Source: Breznakiella homolactica (GTDB lineage: Bacteria > Spirochaetota > Spirochaetia > Treponematales > Breznakiellaceae). From it: a stretch of DNA of 64,000 nt. Under the pieces are notes generated by a model that saw only the letters and a program-made list of their open reading frames with translations, was not told the origin of the DNA and did not search any database. Positions 32,244-43,200 of the stretch are shown piece after piece. The first letter of the stretch is position 1; the number at the start of each line of letters is the position of its first letter. The DNA lies in the NCBI RefSeq assembly GCF_016616095.2, contig NZ_CP067089.2:2108001-2172000 (forward strand). The letters are read 5' to 3'. The translations under genes and the position numbers were made by a program.

Positions 32244-32596
32244 CCCCCGGAACATGCGGTACCATACTCCTGTGCCGAACAGTAATAATACTCAGAGCAC
32301 CCGCAGTATACAGAACTATAGAAAAGGACCGATATTGATCGGTTTTTCCCTATAGGATAGTAATATCCCCAACTGCAGGCCCCGCACCATACCAGACATG
32401 GTCTCGTATACCCAGCACCTTCTCACAGCAGGGCCTGCGCAGTAGTACGATAGCAGATACAGGAGTATGGGGTAATCAAGGCTGCGCGGGGTGTCGGATG
32501 AAAAGAAATAACCGCATGCGGATATTTTTTTCATTCGACGGGTCCCCCGGAACATGCGGTACCATACTCCTGTGCCGAACAGTAATAATACTGCGC
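32244..32596. repeat. Nest of direct repeats and palindromes between thrH and era
   Basis: No gene is visible between 32223 and 32608. A 49-base sequence starting CCCCCGGAACATGCGG is repeated exactly at 32244-32292 and 32544-32592, 300 bases apart. A third, diverged inverted copy of its second half lies at 32437-32474, so 32437-32596 can fold into a 160-base hairpin. Its tip is a smaller palindrome (32502-32537: GTCGGATGAAAAG... CCGCATGCGG ...TTTCATTCGAC). Another imperfect hairpin spans 32312-32355. The tip is flanked by GGGTGTC and GACGGGTCCC, like the hairpin upstream of thrH, but the 20-base core is missing. Confidence 0.75.
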
Positions 32597-32608
32597 GTGC
32601 CCTGGCGG

Positions 32609-33508
32609 CTACCGGTCCACCAGGCGCCGGAGCAGTCCGTCGTTGTGCCGCCAGTCCCGGGACGTTTTAACCCGCAGGTCCAGATCGATTTTCCATTCAA
32701 AAATACTGTCCAGGTCTTTCTGGGCGGCCACACGGATGGCTTTGATCATCCGGCCGTCCTTACCCACGACCATCCCCTTCTGGGATTCCCGCTCCACAAT
32801 TATGAACGCCCGTACCCAGAGCCGGGTATCGTTATCCTTAAGTTCCGCGTCGGCCACATCCACATACAGCGAGTGAGGCAGCTCCTGCCGCAGACGGTTA
32901 ATGGCTTTTTCCCGGATGATTTCGGCGATCCGGAACCGGACATCCTGGTCGGTGTAGTATTCGTCGGGATACAGGGCGTCCCCCTGGGGGGCCATGGAGA
33001 AAAGCAGGGACAGGAGTTCTTCGGCGCCGGTTTTTTCCAGGGCGGAAACCGTAACACAGCGTTCCGGCGGCAGGGACGGCAGCGTCCGGGTCAGGTAGTC
33101 CCTGGTCCCGGCAACATCCGCTCCGGGAAGATCCGCCTTGTTGACCGCCGCGGCGGTACGCTCGGCCATGGGGGCAAGTACCGCGGCGATGGCGTCCTCC
33201 TCCGGTCCCGGCAGCCGGGACGCGTCCAGTACATACAAAATGAGATCCGATTCCCCGATAGCCCGGTCCCCGACTTCAATAAGTTTTTTGTTCAGTTTTT
33301 TTTCCGAAGCGTGGCGCCCGGGGGTATCGACAAAAACGAGCTGGCCTTCGGGCCGGTTCACTATTCCCCGGATAGCGTTCCGGGTTGTCTGGGGCACCGC
33401 GCTTACAATGGCGACTTTCTGGCCGCAGAGAAGGTTGACCAGGGTTGATTTGCCCACCGATGGCCTGCCGATAACGGCGACAAAGGCGGCTTTTTTGAGC
33501 GTATCCAT
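32609..33508 (-). CDS. era: GTPase Era
   Basis: A 299-residue ribosome-assembly GTPase. The G motifs are 'VIGRPSVGKSTLVNLLCGQK' (P loop), 'PQTTRNAIRGIV' (switch I), 'FVDTPGRH' (G3) and 'AAVNKADLPG' (G4). The C-terminal KH domain contains 'GMVVGKDGRMIKAIRVAA', which in Era binds the 3' end of 16S rRNA. Length and order match the family. It converges with thrH across a repeat-filled gap. Confidence 0.95.
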   Translation of the reverse strand: MDTLKKAAFVAVIGRPSVGKSTLVNLLCGQKVAIVSAVPQTTRNAIRGIVNRPEGQLVFVDTPGRHASEKKLNKKLIEVGDRAIGESDLILYVLDASRLPGPEEDAIAAVLAPMAERTAAAVNKADLPGADVAGTRDYLTRTLPSLPPERCVTVSALEKTGAEELLSLLFSMAPQGDALYPDEYYTDQDVRFRIAEIIREKAINRLRQELPHSLYVDVADAELKDNDTRLWVRAFIIVERESQKGMVVGKDGRMIKAIRVAAQKDLDSIFEWKIDLDLRVKTSRDWRHNDGLLRRLVDR

Positions 33509-33625
33509 ACGCTTCAGTATAACAGAATAAATAAACTTTGACTCGCCATAAAAAGGGATTTATACTGGATCCGGCGCCGTTCCGGCGGAACCCGCACGGG
33601 AAACGGCGGCCTGACAGGACGGCTT

Positions 33626-34135
33626 ATGGGATATCCTGATGAAGATGAAAAAAACGACGGACCGTACTTCACAAAACCGCGCACGCCCTTCCGGCGGATT
33701 GTATATTTTCCTGGTTTTTCCGCGGTCCTTGTGTTTGTTTTTGGTCTTGTCTGCGGTATTCTCGCTGCCGGTTTTTTCTTTGCCGCAGGAACCCGCCGGG
33801 AACGGGACGAACTCCGGGAACGAGCTCTCGCGGCTTATCGGGATATCGACGAGGCTCAGCGAGCTCAACGAGACGCTCAGGAACGAGCTCGAAGACTCCA
33901 GGAAGAGCTCGGCCGAATTGCTGAATACGCTCGGGAAATCGAAGGAGGAGCTCGACGGACTGAGGAACGAGCTGGAATCCTTGCGGGTTACCTCGACGGA
34001 GCTATTGAACAGAGCGGAGACCTCCAGTCGGGAATCGGCAGAGCTCAGGGAAGCATTGAGGAAAGCCGAAATCTCCTTGGCGAGCTTGGAACAATCCTTT
34101 GGAGCCTACAGGATAGCGGCGGAAGCCAGGATTGA
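33626..34135 (+). CDS. Alternative overlapping frame: putative membrane-anchored coiled-coil protein
   Basis: A 169-codon open frame that overlaps almost all of the 198-codon gene in another frame. The predicted product has a soluble N-terminus, one strong membrane helix ('FSAVLVFVFGLVCGILAAGF') and an Arg/Glu-rich coiled coil ('RRERDELRERALAAYRDIDE' and onward). ACAGGAC precedes the ATG at fair spacing. Third-codon GC in the middle of the frame is clearly lower than in neighbouring genes, which argues against it being the main coding frame. Listed because both frames look protein-like; it may be only the shifted shadow of a repetitive GAGCTC-rich gene. Confidence 0.3.
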   Translation: MGYPDEDEKNDGPYFTKPRTPFRRIVYFPGFSAVLVFVFGLVCGILAAGFFFAAGTRRERDELRERALAAYRDIDEAQRAQRDAQERARRLQEELGRIAEYAREIEGGARRTEERAGILAGYLDGAIEQSGDLQSGIGRAQGSIEESRNLLGELGTILWSLQDSGGSQD

Positions 34136-34235
34136 ATCCCTGGACCGGTCCCGGCGTTTCCTCAAAACCGCATGCATTGCCGCCGCCGCTTTTGCCTTGG
34201 GAGGCTGGGTCGCTTTCGGGATCGCCGTAAACTGA
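33639..34235 (+). CDS. Exported/membrane coiled-coil protein of unknown function
   Basis: A 198-residue protein with an N-terminal signal-like hydrophobic stretch ('LVFPRSLCLFLVLSAVFSLP'), a central coiled coil of about 110 residues ('SAELLNTLGKSKEELDGLRN', 'LRVTSTELLNRAETSSRESA') and a C-terminal membrane helix ('FLKTACIAAAAFALGGWVAF'). The topology would hold a periplasmic coiled coil between two membrane segments. Third-codon GC is high, as in its neighbours. The use of GAG, TCG, TTG and AGG instead of GAA, TCC, CTG and CGG is unusual here. Start choice between codons 1 and 3 is open, and the ribosome-binding site is weak. Confidence 0.6.
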   Translation: MKMKKTTDRTSQNRARPSGGLYIFLVFPRSLCLFLVLSAVFSLPVFSLPQEPAGNGTNSGNELSRLIGISTRLSELNETLRNELEDSRKSSAELLNTLGKSKEELDGLRNELESLRVTSTELLNRAETSSRESAELREALRKAEISLASLEQSFGAYRIAAEARIESLDRSRRFLKTACIAAAAFALGGWVAFGIAVN

Positions 34236-34299
34236 TACGAAGACTCCCGGGAACGGTACCTCCAGTTTCTGCGTCTGACTCCTTTCCGCCGCGGCTCTG

Positions 34300-37200
34300 C
34301 TATTCCTTCACCACCATTACCTTACGGATCTCGTCGATATCGGGGCCTACTACCCGGATAAAGTACATCCCCCGGGCAACCGCCCGGCCTCCGCGGTTTC
34401 TGCCATCCCAGGAATCTATATAGGTTCCCGCGGAACGGCTTCCCCGGTGCAGGATCTGGACCAGGGTACCGTCCATGGTGAACACCTGGATCGTAACCCG
34501 TCCGCTCTTGGTCAGGGTGGTATTGAGATAGGTTTTTTCTCCCTTTGTCGGGTCTATCACATTGTTGAGGATCGTCACGCCGCTTCGCTGCTCAGTGATA
34601 TCCTTGACATCAAAACCAAAGGGTTTTACCTTCCGGTACCAGTTGGAAGGAATAGCCCCGCCCGCCGGCATGTCCAGGTAGCCGATGCTGAGATCCGACG
34701 GGGAACCGGTAAGTTTAAAGAAAAATTCCAGGGAAGCCTGATCCGCGTAATTGCTTTTTAATAGAGCAAAATCGAAAAGCCCGCTTCCCACTGAAGTTCC
34801 CGTCACCGGACCGGTCACCGGCGCCGCCTTGGGAACCAGATTAAGGCCTTCCGGAAGCCACAGATCCTCGGAGCCGTTCCGCTCTGAAGCCCGGTAGGAA
34901 CTGGAGATTCCGCTTCCCAGAACAGCGGACGGAATCATGGCGGCGCTGTAAATATCGGAATTAACCTTAGCTTCCAGGGTTATATCGGTATACCTGAGCC
35001 GTTTCGTTCCGTTAAAATCACGGATGGTTCCGACCTCATCCCCGCCGCCGACCAGATAGCTGCTCTGGTCCCGGGCCCATACGGGCCATACAAAATACCG
35101 GGTGTCGCTGCTGCTGGAAGGCGGGATTGAGACGAGGACATCGGTTATGCGGTGGGCCGCCGCCGATACGGGTACGGCCTTATCGAGATAGTTGGTTCCA
35201 TTGCTAATATAGGTGCCATAGGTCTCATCCACGGGAAATTCCGGAGGATCGTAGTCGAGGTCAATGAAAGCAAACTCCCCCCGCCTGTCATAAACCAAAC
35301 CCGGAGCATTCAGCTGGAAACCGCCGGTTCCCACTGATAAAACATGAGGCGAAAGCCCCTGGTCAAGCCGGAGGATGAATTCCCTGATCCTGCCGCTTTC
35401 GGAGCTTACCGGGGTCATGGAAATTACCGATGGCGTAACTCCGGTGATATTGAAATCAGCGGCACCCGTAAGGCCGCTTACGGGTTCGGTCATCTGTACG
35501 AATACTTCCCGGTGGCTTTCATCGGGGAGCATCAGGCTGTAGCTGATCCGCGGCCATACCGTATCCGCCGGAATCATGGACGCTTCATCGTAGGTTTTGA
35601 GCAGGGTCGTTCCGGGATTATAATCCGTCAGGGTGGTATTGGATACTATCCGCCATTCAGGCGTCGCGTCCCCGTCGGGGTAGCCCTTTTCTTCAAGAAG
35701 AATATAGATGATATGGTAATCCGTGGTGTGCCGCTGATACCCCTTAACGGTGTACCCGTCCACTTCCGCCGTAAACCCGGAGAAATTATTCCCGACCTCG
35801 GTGGAAGCCTGCACCCGGATACGGTCAATTCTGCCGTTGCCGGTGGTATCCTCGGTAAAGCTGTAAGTAAAGAGAATACCGTCAATCCACCGGAGGTTGA
35901 AATGGGAGTTGGCCGGATACCCGGGATCGTAATACGGAATGGCGTCGACCCCACTCCGCACCGGAATGGTACGGCCTATGGCGTGGGAATAAGTAACTCT
36001 GACATTGGATAATTCCGCGTAGGCGCTGCTGCTCAGATTGAGATCCCAGAAAAGGTAAGCTTCGCCCGGCAGGGACGGACGGGGAGTGCTGGGATCGCCA
36101 TTCGCCGTAAGTTTCGTCAGAAGTATCGGCTGCGCCGATGATGATGAAACGACCCTGAAACTGTGGGCCACCGAATGGCTTGCGGGGTTGTTGGCAAATC
36201 TGATGGTGGCCCCATTCCGTTCAGCCACAAAATCGTACCACGTAGTGGACCCGCGTATCTCCACCGCGAGACCGGTAAAGGTGACAGTCCCCTGCCGGGC
36301 CTGAAAGGTTCCTCCGGTTTGGTCCCAGTTACCGCCCAGGGTAATGGGATAATTGCTGGTATTATCCACATCCAAGGTTGCGCCGGCATTAACAGCGACA
36401 TTATTTTTTACGGTAAGATCAAACCCCAGGGTCGCCGAACCGCTGCCGTTAACCGTGAGGCTGCCGATTTCGCGGACAACGTACAGGGTCCCGGAACCGT
36501 TCATAACAAAGGTTACGGCATCCAGCGCGCCGGTGGTGCTGTCGTCAATGGTTATATTGCCCGACGCGGTTACCGTTGGGGTCCCGGTAGCCGTTACGGT
36601 AAAGGTGCTTTCCGTAATAAAGTTGCCCCCGCTGATGCTTCCGTCATTCTGCATGACCAGGGTATTGAGGACGCCCCTGAACCCCGAAGTATAGGTCCCC
36701 GAACTATCCATGAGCCAGCCGAGGCTGCCGAGGTTGAGGCCGCCCTGGCGTATTATTAAAAAATTACCCCGCTGGGCGACGGAATTTCCGGTGAGGGAGA
36801 CCGAAGTCCCTCCGGTATGGCTGACGAGAACATTATATATTTCGTTACTGCCGGGATTAAAGGTTTGATTTACACTTCCCAGAAAAACAAGCCAGCCGTT
36901 GTTATGGGTATACGTGCCAAGTGCCGCCGACAGGCCGCCGAACCCTATAAGGGTATTGGCGGTGTTCCCGGCCAGGGTTCCGGATCCGCTGTATGCGCCG
37001 CCGAAATAGACCGCGCAGTTAGACGCGGCGGGGTCACTCCCCGCAGGGTTGAAGGTTACCGACGGCCCCGCGGTGATGGTTCCGTTGTTTACCGTGCCGC
37101 CGCTGACGGAAAACCGGCCCTGAGCCTGGATAGCCTTTCCAACGGCAAGAGCCAGGTTACCATTGGCGTTGGTGACGGTTATAGTCGTATCGGAGTATAT

Positions 37201-40200
37201 ACTTTCATTGGCGTTGACTGCCGTTCCGGAGGCGGTGCCCGTCAGTGCAACGGCGCCGGAGGTATGGATTTCACCGTTCAACGTTATAATGCTGCCGGTA
37301 ACCGTGAGGGAACTGAGCTTGGCGGCATTCGTCCCTATCCCGGCGAGGCTGGCAGTCCCTGTCCCGGCGCTTACGGTAAGGGCTCGCCCTGTACCGCTTA
37401 CGGCTTTGGAAAGGGTGACCGCCCCGGCGCCGGTACCGCTGTTCAGGGTAACGTTGTTGGAAATAGTTACTTCGCCGGCAAAGGAAATAGCGTAGTTTGA
37501 GGCGGTTATATTTCCGCCGATGGTACTGACCCCATCGGCGCCGCTTTGGGTAAAGCCGCGGGATGCGGTAATGGTACTGGCGGAAGTAAAGCTGCCTCCG
37601 GTTGTAAGGGTTACAGTCAGGCTTCCGGAAAGGGAAACCGTACCGGATACCGTTACCGCACCGGCCCCGGAATTCAAGATCAGACTTCTGTTGGTATTGG
37701 TGGAAGAAACAGCGGCGGACAATATGATGGGCCCCCCACCCCCGGAACTGTTAAAGGTGACCGTACCGTTATTTGCTGTGGTAATGGTTACCCCAGTGGC
37801 GAAGCTGATAGCCGTTCCTGAGGTCGTCGTAATACTCTGCCCGACACTGCTGGGTCCGGCGCCGTTCTGTTCAAAACCGCCATCCGACGAAACGACCCCG
37901 GTGGTTCCTTTCGTAAAAGTCCCAGTGTTGGTGACGGTAATTTTTCCGCCAGCATCAAGCGCGCCATTAATATTGAGATTCTGCCCGGTAAAATTAAAAG
38001 CGCCGGAATAGGTCTGGCTGCCCGAGAACGTTGTGATCTGGCTGGCGACGGTTCCGGCGGCAGTGGTCTGGGTAAAACTCGCGGCGTTTACGGTTCCGGT
38101 AAAGGAAACACCCCTGGCGGAGCTTACGGTTATGGCGCCCAAAGCCGTACCGCTCCCAACATTCCCGCTTATAGTAATATCCGCCGACCCCGCGTCCAGA
38201 ATCAGATCATGCGATCCTGAGCCGGAAGCGGAGATCCCCGAGCTGCCGATGGTTATTCCGCCGGTGGCGGTGATGGTTCCCGTGGTAAGGTCGTTCAGGG
38301 TGAAAGGGCCGCTCACCGTAAAAGCGGCGGTTCCGATATTAACCGCCGCGGTGCTGCCGTTGCCATCGAGGACGACCCCGCCGCTGCCCGAATTGAGAAT
38401 CAGCCTTTTATTGGCGGATACGTAGCTTTCCTTTATATATATAGCCGCGGTGCCGCTGTTGATCACCGTAAGCTCATATTCGATGGCTGTGCCTGATCCG
38501 ATATCTCTGACGGTAATATCCGCCTGATGGGATGTATGGCCTATGGTGAAGGATCCGGCATAAATCCTGCTCCAGCCGGAATTATACCAGACATCCGCGA
38601 TTGAAGTATCCGAGGGACTGAATTCAATCGTCTGGGTATTGGTATGGGGAACCAGCTGTACATCCCCGCCGGTGTTTTGCGAAGGGCCGGCGAGGACCGT
38701 ATTGTTGTTGGTGCTTAAATCGAGCCCATCCACCCGGAGCAGGATGTCTCCGGAAACGGCCGACGTGTCCAGGGAAACATTCGAACCAAGAATGAGCCTC
38801 TCGGTGTCCACCGACAGGGCGTACCCGGTTTTCGGACTGTATCCCGTAGTAACATTGCCGTTAAACGTAACGGTACCGGTCCCATGGGTTGTTACGGAAA
38901 AATTCTTGGAACCCGTCACCGCCCCGTTAAAAACAATATTTCCGTTATTGGCGTTTGTCTCGATTCCTGTACCTGTCCCGGCTCCCGCCAGGGCAACCGT
39001 ATCGGCTGTCGTCGTCCCGAACTGGATATTCCTTCCGCTGGTAATCGCGGAAGTCCCCGAGGGCACATTGATAGTAACGCTGCCGGAAAGAACCGTAGAG
39101 GTGTCACCCGCCCCGATGGTCACCGTGTTGTTAAAAACCGTGTTCCCCGAAACCGTGATCCCGCTGCTGGTACCCAGGGTACTGCCGAAGGTTGTGGTTC
39201 CGGTGGTGCCCGTGACCGCGATCGCCGCCCCGGTGCCGGTTCCCACGGAGCTGACCGCCCCGGTAAACGTTACGGTCCCGGTTCCCGCGGTTACGGTAAG
39301 ATTCTGCGCGCCCGTCAGGGTCCGCTGAAAAACGATATTTCCCGCGCCCGTCCCGGAACTTACGGTTATACCCGCCGGGACTGTACTGAGAGCAGCAGGA
39401 CTCTGGAAAACCACCGCGTCCCCGGAACTTACATTTATCGCGGAAATATTGTTGGCCAGGGTCACCGTGAGGGTTCCTGAAGAACCGGCCCTTAAACTGA
39501 CCGGGCCGCCGTCAGCAGAAACACCGGTGGCGGCGGTGCCCGCGGTAAAGGCGGTGCTGTTGACGTATTCAATCGATTTTGGATCCACCGTACCGGTAAC
39601 GAGAATGCCCGCGGCGTTGGAAGTATTCGTCAGGGTATACTCCGCGCCGGTTCCCCCCAGGGAAAGGGTTCCCGCGGTTCCCGGGGCGGAAATTACGGCA
39701 GCCGCGTCGGGTTGGATAACTACCCCCTGGGCGGACAGGGTAATGGTCTTATCGGAAGCGGTCGTTGTTATGCCGTTGACCCCTTCAATGGAGGATATGG
39801 TGAATCCGCCGCCGCCTTTCGCAACCGAAATATCATCGTCGCTTTCTATGGCCAGGTTCGAAATCGAAGACTGGAGTGAAAGGGTTACACCGCTGGCGGC
39901 CTGGACGGCGAGATTGTTGACGTCGGCACTTCCGACGCCGCCGATATTGTCCGCACCGGTGACACCCGCCCCGGTGCGGAGAACCAGGGTTTTAATCGCG
40001 GTATTTGTGCTCAAACTGCTGTTCACGGTGATAGTTCCGGTAACCTGGTACGTACCGGTGGTTTTGCTTCCCACATCCACCACCACAGCGTTCATCCGCT
40101 GGAGTTCGTCGTTTGATATATCGCCGGTTCCGCCGATCGAAATGGCCGCGTTCGCGGTTCTGTTTTTAAGCAGAATTTTACTGCCCGTCCCGGTCCCGGC

Positions 40201-43200
40201 GCTGAAATTTATGCCAAAGCCTCCGCCTGCGAAATTCATCTGGTCAGCAATCACTGTAATACTGTTGTTAGTGGTCTCCACGGCATTGTCCGCCGCCGAT
40301 ACCGCCGACGCGATTATCCCCCCCGTAAGGGTAACGGTCCCGCCGGTTGACTTGATAGTGTTACTGCCGCTGTTGAGGTCTATACCGTAATCGCCGTTCA
40401 TCGTAATATTGCCGGCACCGGAAAGAAAGGATCTCCCATTCAGATCAATGATATAGCCGGCGGTAAACTCAATGGTTCCGCCGCCGGTGCTGATGTCCTG
40501 GGCTGACCCCGAAATATTTATTTCATTTGACGCATTCAGGGTTATATTCCCGGCGCCGGACGCCGCGGTGGAACGCAGGTAGGAATTACCAGCCAGATTT
40601 ATATTAGAGCCGGCGGCTGCCGCTGTAAGACTGATAGTACCGGTTGTTGTTACCATTGACGATGAAGTGTTCGCTGTTATATTCGCGCCGGAATTTACGG
40701 TAATACCGCCGCTTCCGGTTTGGATCGCGGCAGTGTTGTTTAGTGTTATGGTACCGCTGTTTGTTTCAAGAGTAACGGAACCGCCGGTTGTTGTAATACC
40801 GGTATTGTTGTTCAGAGTTATGGTACCGCTGTTTGCTTCAAGATTAACAGAACCGCCGGTTGTTGTAATACCGGTGTTGTTGTTCAAAGTTATGGTCGTA
40901 TCCGCGTCAATAGTTACCGTTCCGTTCTGAGCCTGAATCACCGTAGTGGTACCGGAACTGGTGAACGGCCCGTTGGTTACATTCAGATTGATCGCGCCGT
41001 TGCCGGATTTTATTGTGGTATTATCGTTCAAGGTTGTGGCGCTGGTTGCGTTAAACGTTATTGTACCGGTACCGCCGGTGGCGTCTACGGTGGAAGTTCC
41101 ATGGGTATCTACCCCAACACCGCCGGTGATTGTAATATTGCCGCCGGCGGATGTTATTGCCGTGGTATTGCCTGAGGTACCGATATACACAGAACTGCTT
41201 GAAGAAACGGAAACAGCTCCGCCGCTGGACTGTATCCCCGCGATTCCGATCGTAACGTCGGTGGCAACGTTATTTTCTATTGTTACGGCCTGGTTTGCGG
41301 CATTATTCTGAGCGGTTACGGCGAGGGGATTACCCAGTGTTTTTTTGTAGACAAGACCGCCGGCGGTGGAATTAAACAGATGGATGTTCCTGATACCGTT
41401 TGTCCCGGAAAGGTTGATTCCGTTTGCGGCATTGATTGTTACAAGACTAGTGGCGCTGTTCAGGGTGCCTGCGGTCTGATTGATATAACCGGAGGCGGCG
41501 ATTGTAAAGGCAAGGTCACTCACCGGACTGAAGGTTCCGCCGGACTGAATGAAATTCCGTCCCACGGAAACAGTATTCAGTATGACACTGTTTTGGACAT
41601 TAACGGTCCCACTGGTCTGGGTGTAATCGTAATTAACCGAAAGCCCGCCGGCGATGGAATAAATGCCGCTGGCGCTCATGGTAAGGCTCCCGAAGGCCTT
41701 GCCGCCGGTGGTAATGGTCCCGGCGGTTCCGTTGAATAGGACCGTGGCGGTATTCGCGGTAAAGTTCGCGGAGCTGTCTACCGTCCAGTTCCTGCCGATG
41801 GTAAACTGGGCCGCATTCCCCGTTGTTAAGGATGCCCCGGAAGCAACGGTAAAATCGCTGCCCACTGAAAGCTGAAGGCTGCTATTCAGGGTAAGGGCGC
41901 CGTTTACCGTGAGGTTGTTTCCCACGGTATATGCCGTACCGCCCGACAGGATTGAGTAATTCGCGGATCCATTGATTGTCAGATTGTAAAAGTTGTAACC
42001 CGTATACATCCGGATGGTACCGCTGCCGGTAAAGGCAACCGTTGAAGTATTGGCGGTAAAGTTTGCCACGTCCCAGTTTCCGTTTACCGTCAGGGTATTC
42101 GTACCGGTTATTATAAGATTACCTGAGCTGCTTCCGTTTACGTTGGCATTGATAGTCGTATTACTATCCGGGGTGAATGAACCACCGGTAATGGAAACGG
42201 CGGCAGCGGTGATGGAGCTTCCCGCCGGAGAGGAATGGCTTCCGCCGCTGACAATCAGATCGCGGCCGATGGAAGTACTGGCAGGAAGAGTTCTGGAACC
42301 GCTCCGCAGTTCAGCATCGTTAAAAACCGTTATCCCCGCAAGGGTCGTCCCGGTACCGGAAAAAACCACCGATCCCGTTCCGGCTGTATGGTTCAGCGCC
42401 GTTCCAACCACAGGATCATCGGTGATACGGAGTTCCCCGTTGTTATTGAACGCCGCGGGAGGTCCCGCCACAGGCGCCGCTATGGAAACAACATCCAGGG
42501 CGGCTCCGGCGCTGATCGCCAGGGTACCCGTAACGGCTATCGCAGCGCCGAGGGTACTCGTTCCGCCGCTGATGGTCAGGTTGTTGAATGCGGTTAATCC
42601 CGCCAACCCGGTATTGGTAGCGGTGAATTGGACAGTGCCGCCGGCTCCGTTAAATGAAGTCAGGGGAGTAAGCGTCTCGCCGCCGTTGAGCCGCAGGGTT
42701 CCGGCATTGGTAAAACTTCCCGTCAAGGTAATATTGTTGCCGGCCATACTCAGTACCGTACCCGTTCCGGATATTACCAGATCACCGGCTACGGATATAC
42801 CATTATTGGCGGTGCTCGTCCCGGCACTGAAGGTAAGATTGTTAAACGCCGTTATCCCCGCAAGCCCGGTATTGGTCCCGGAAAAATTGACGGTTCCGCC
42901 GGTGAGGCTCGCTCCGAAAACCGAACCGCCCGAGGGAAGTACCAGGGTGCCGGCGGTCATCGAAAGGGTACCGGTCACAGTCAGGGAACCCGCCGCCGTA
43001 TGGATTGCGGTGCTGCTGATGGTCAGATTGGCAAAGGTGCTGATCCCGGCGAGATTTGTCGCGGCGGTCCCGGAGAATTCCACCGTCCCGCCGGTGAGGC
43101 TCGTTCCGGCAACCGAACCGCCCGAGGGAAGCACCAGGGTGCCGGCGGCCATCGACAGGGTGCCGGTCACGGACAGGGCTCCCGGCGCCGTGTGGGTACC

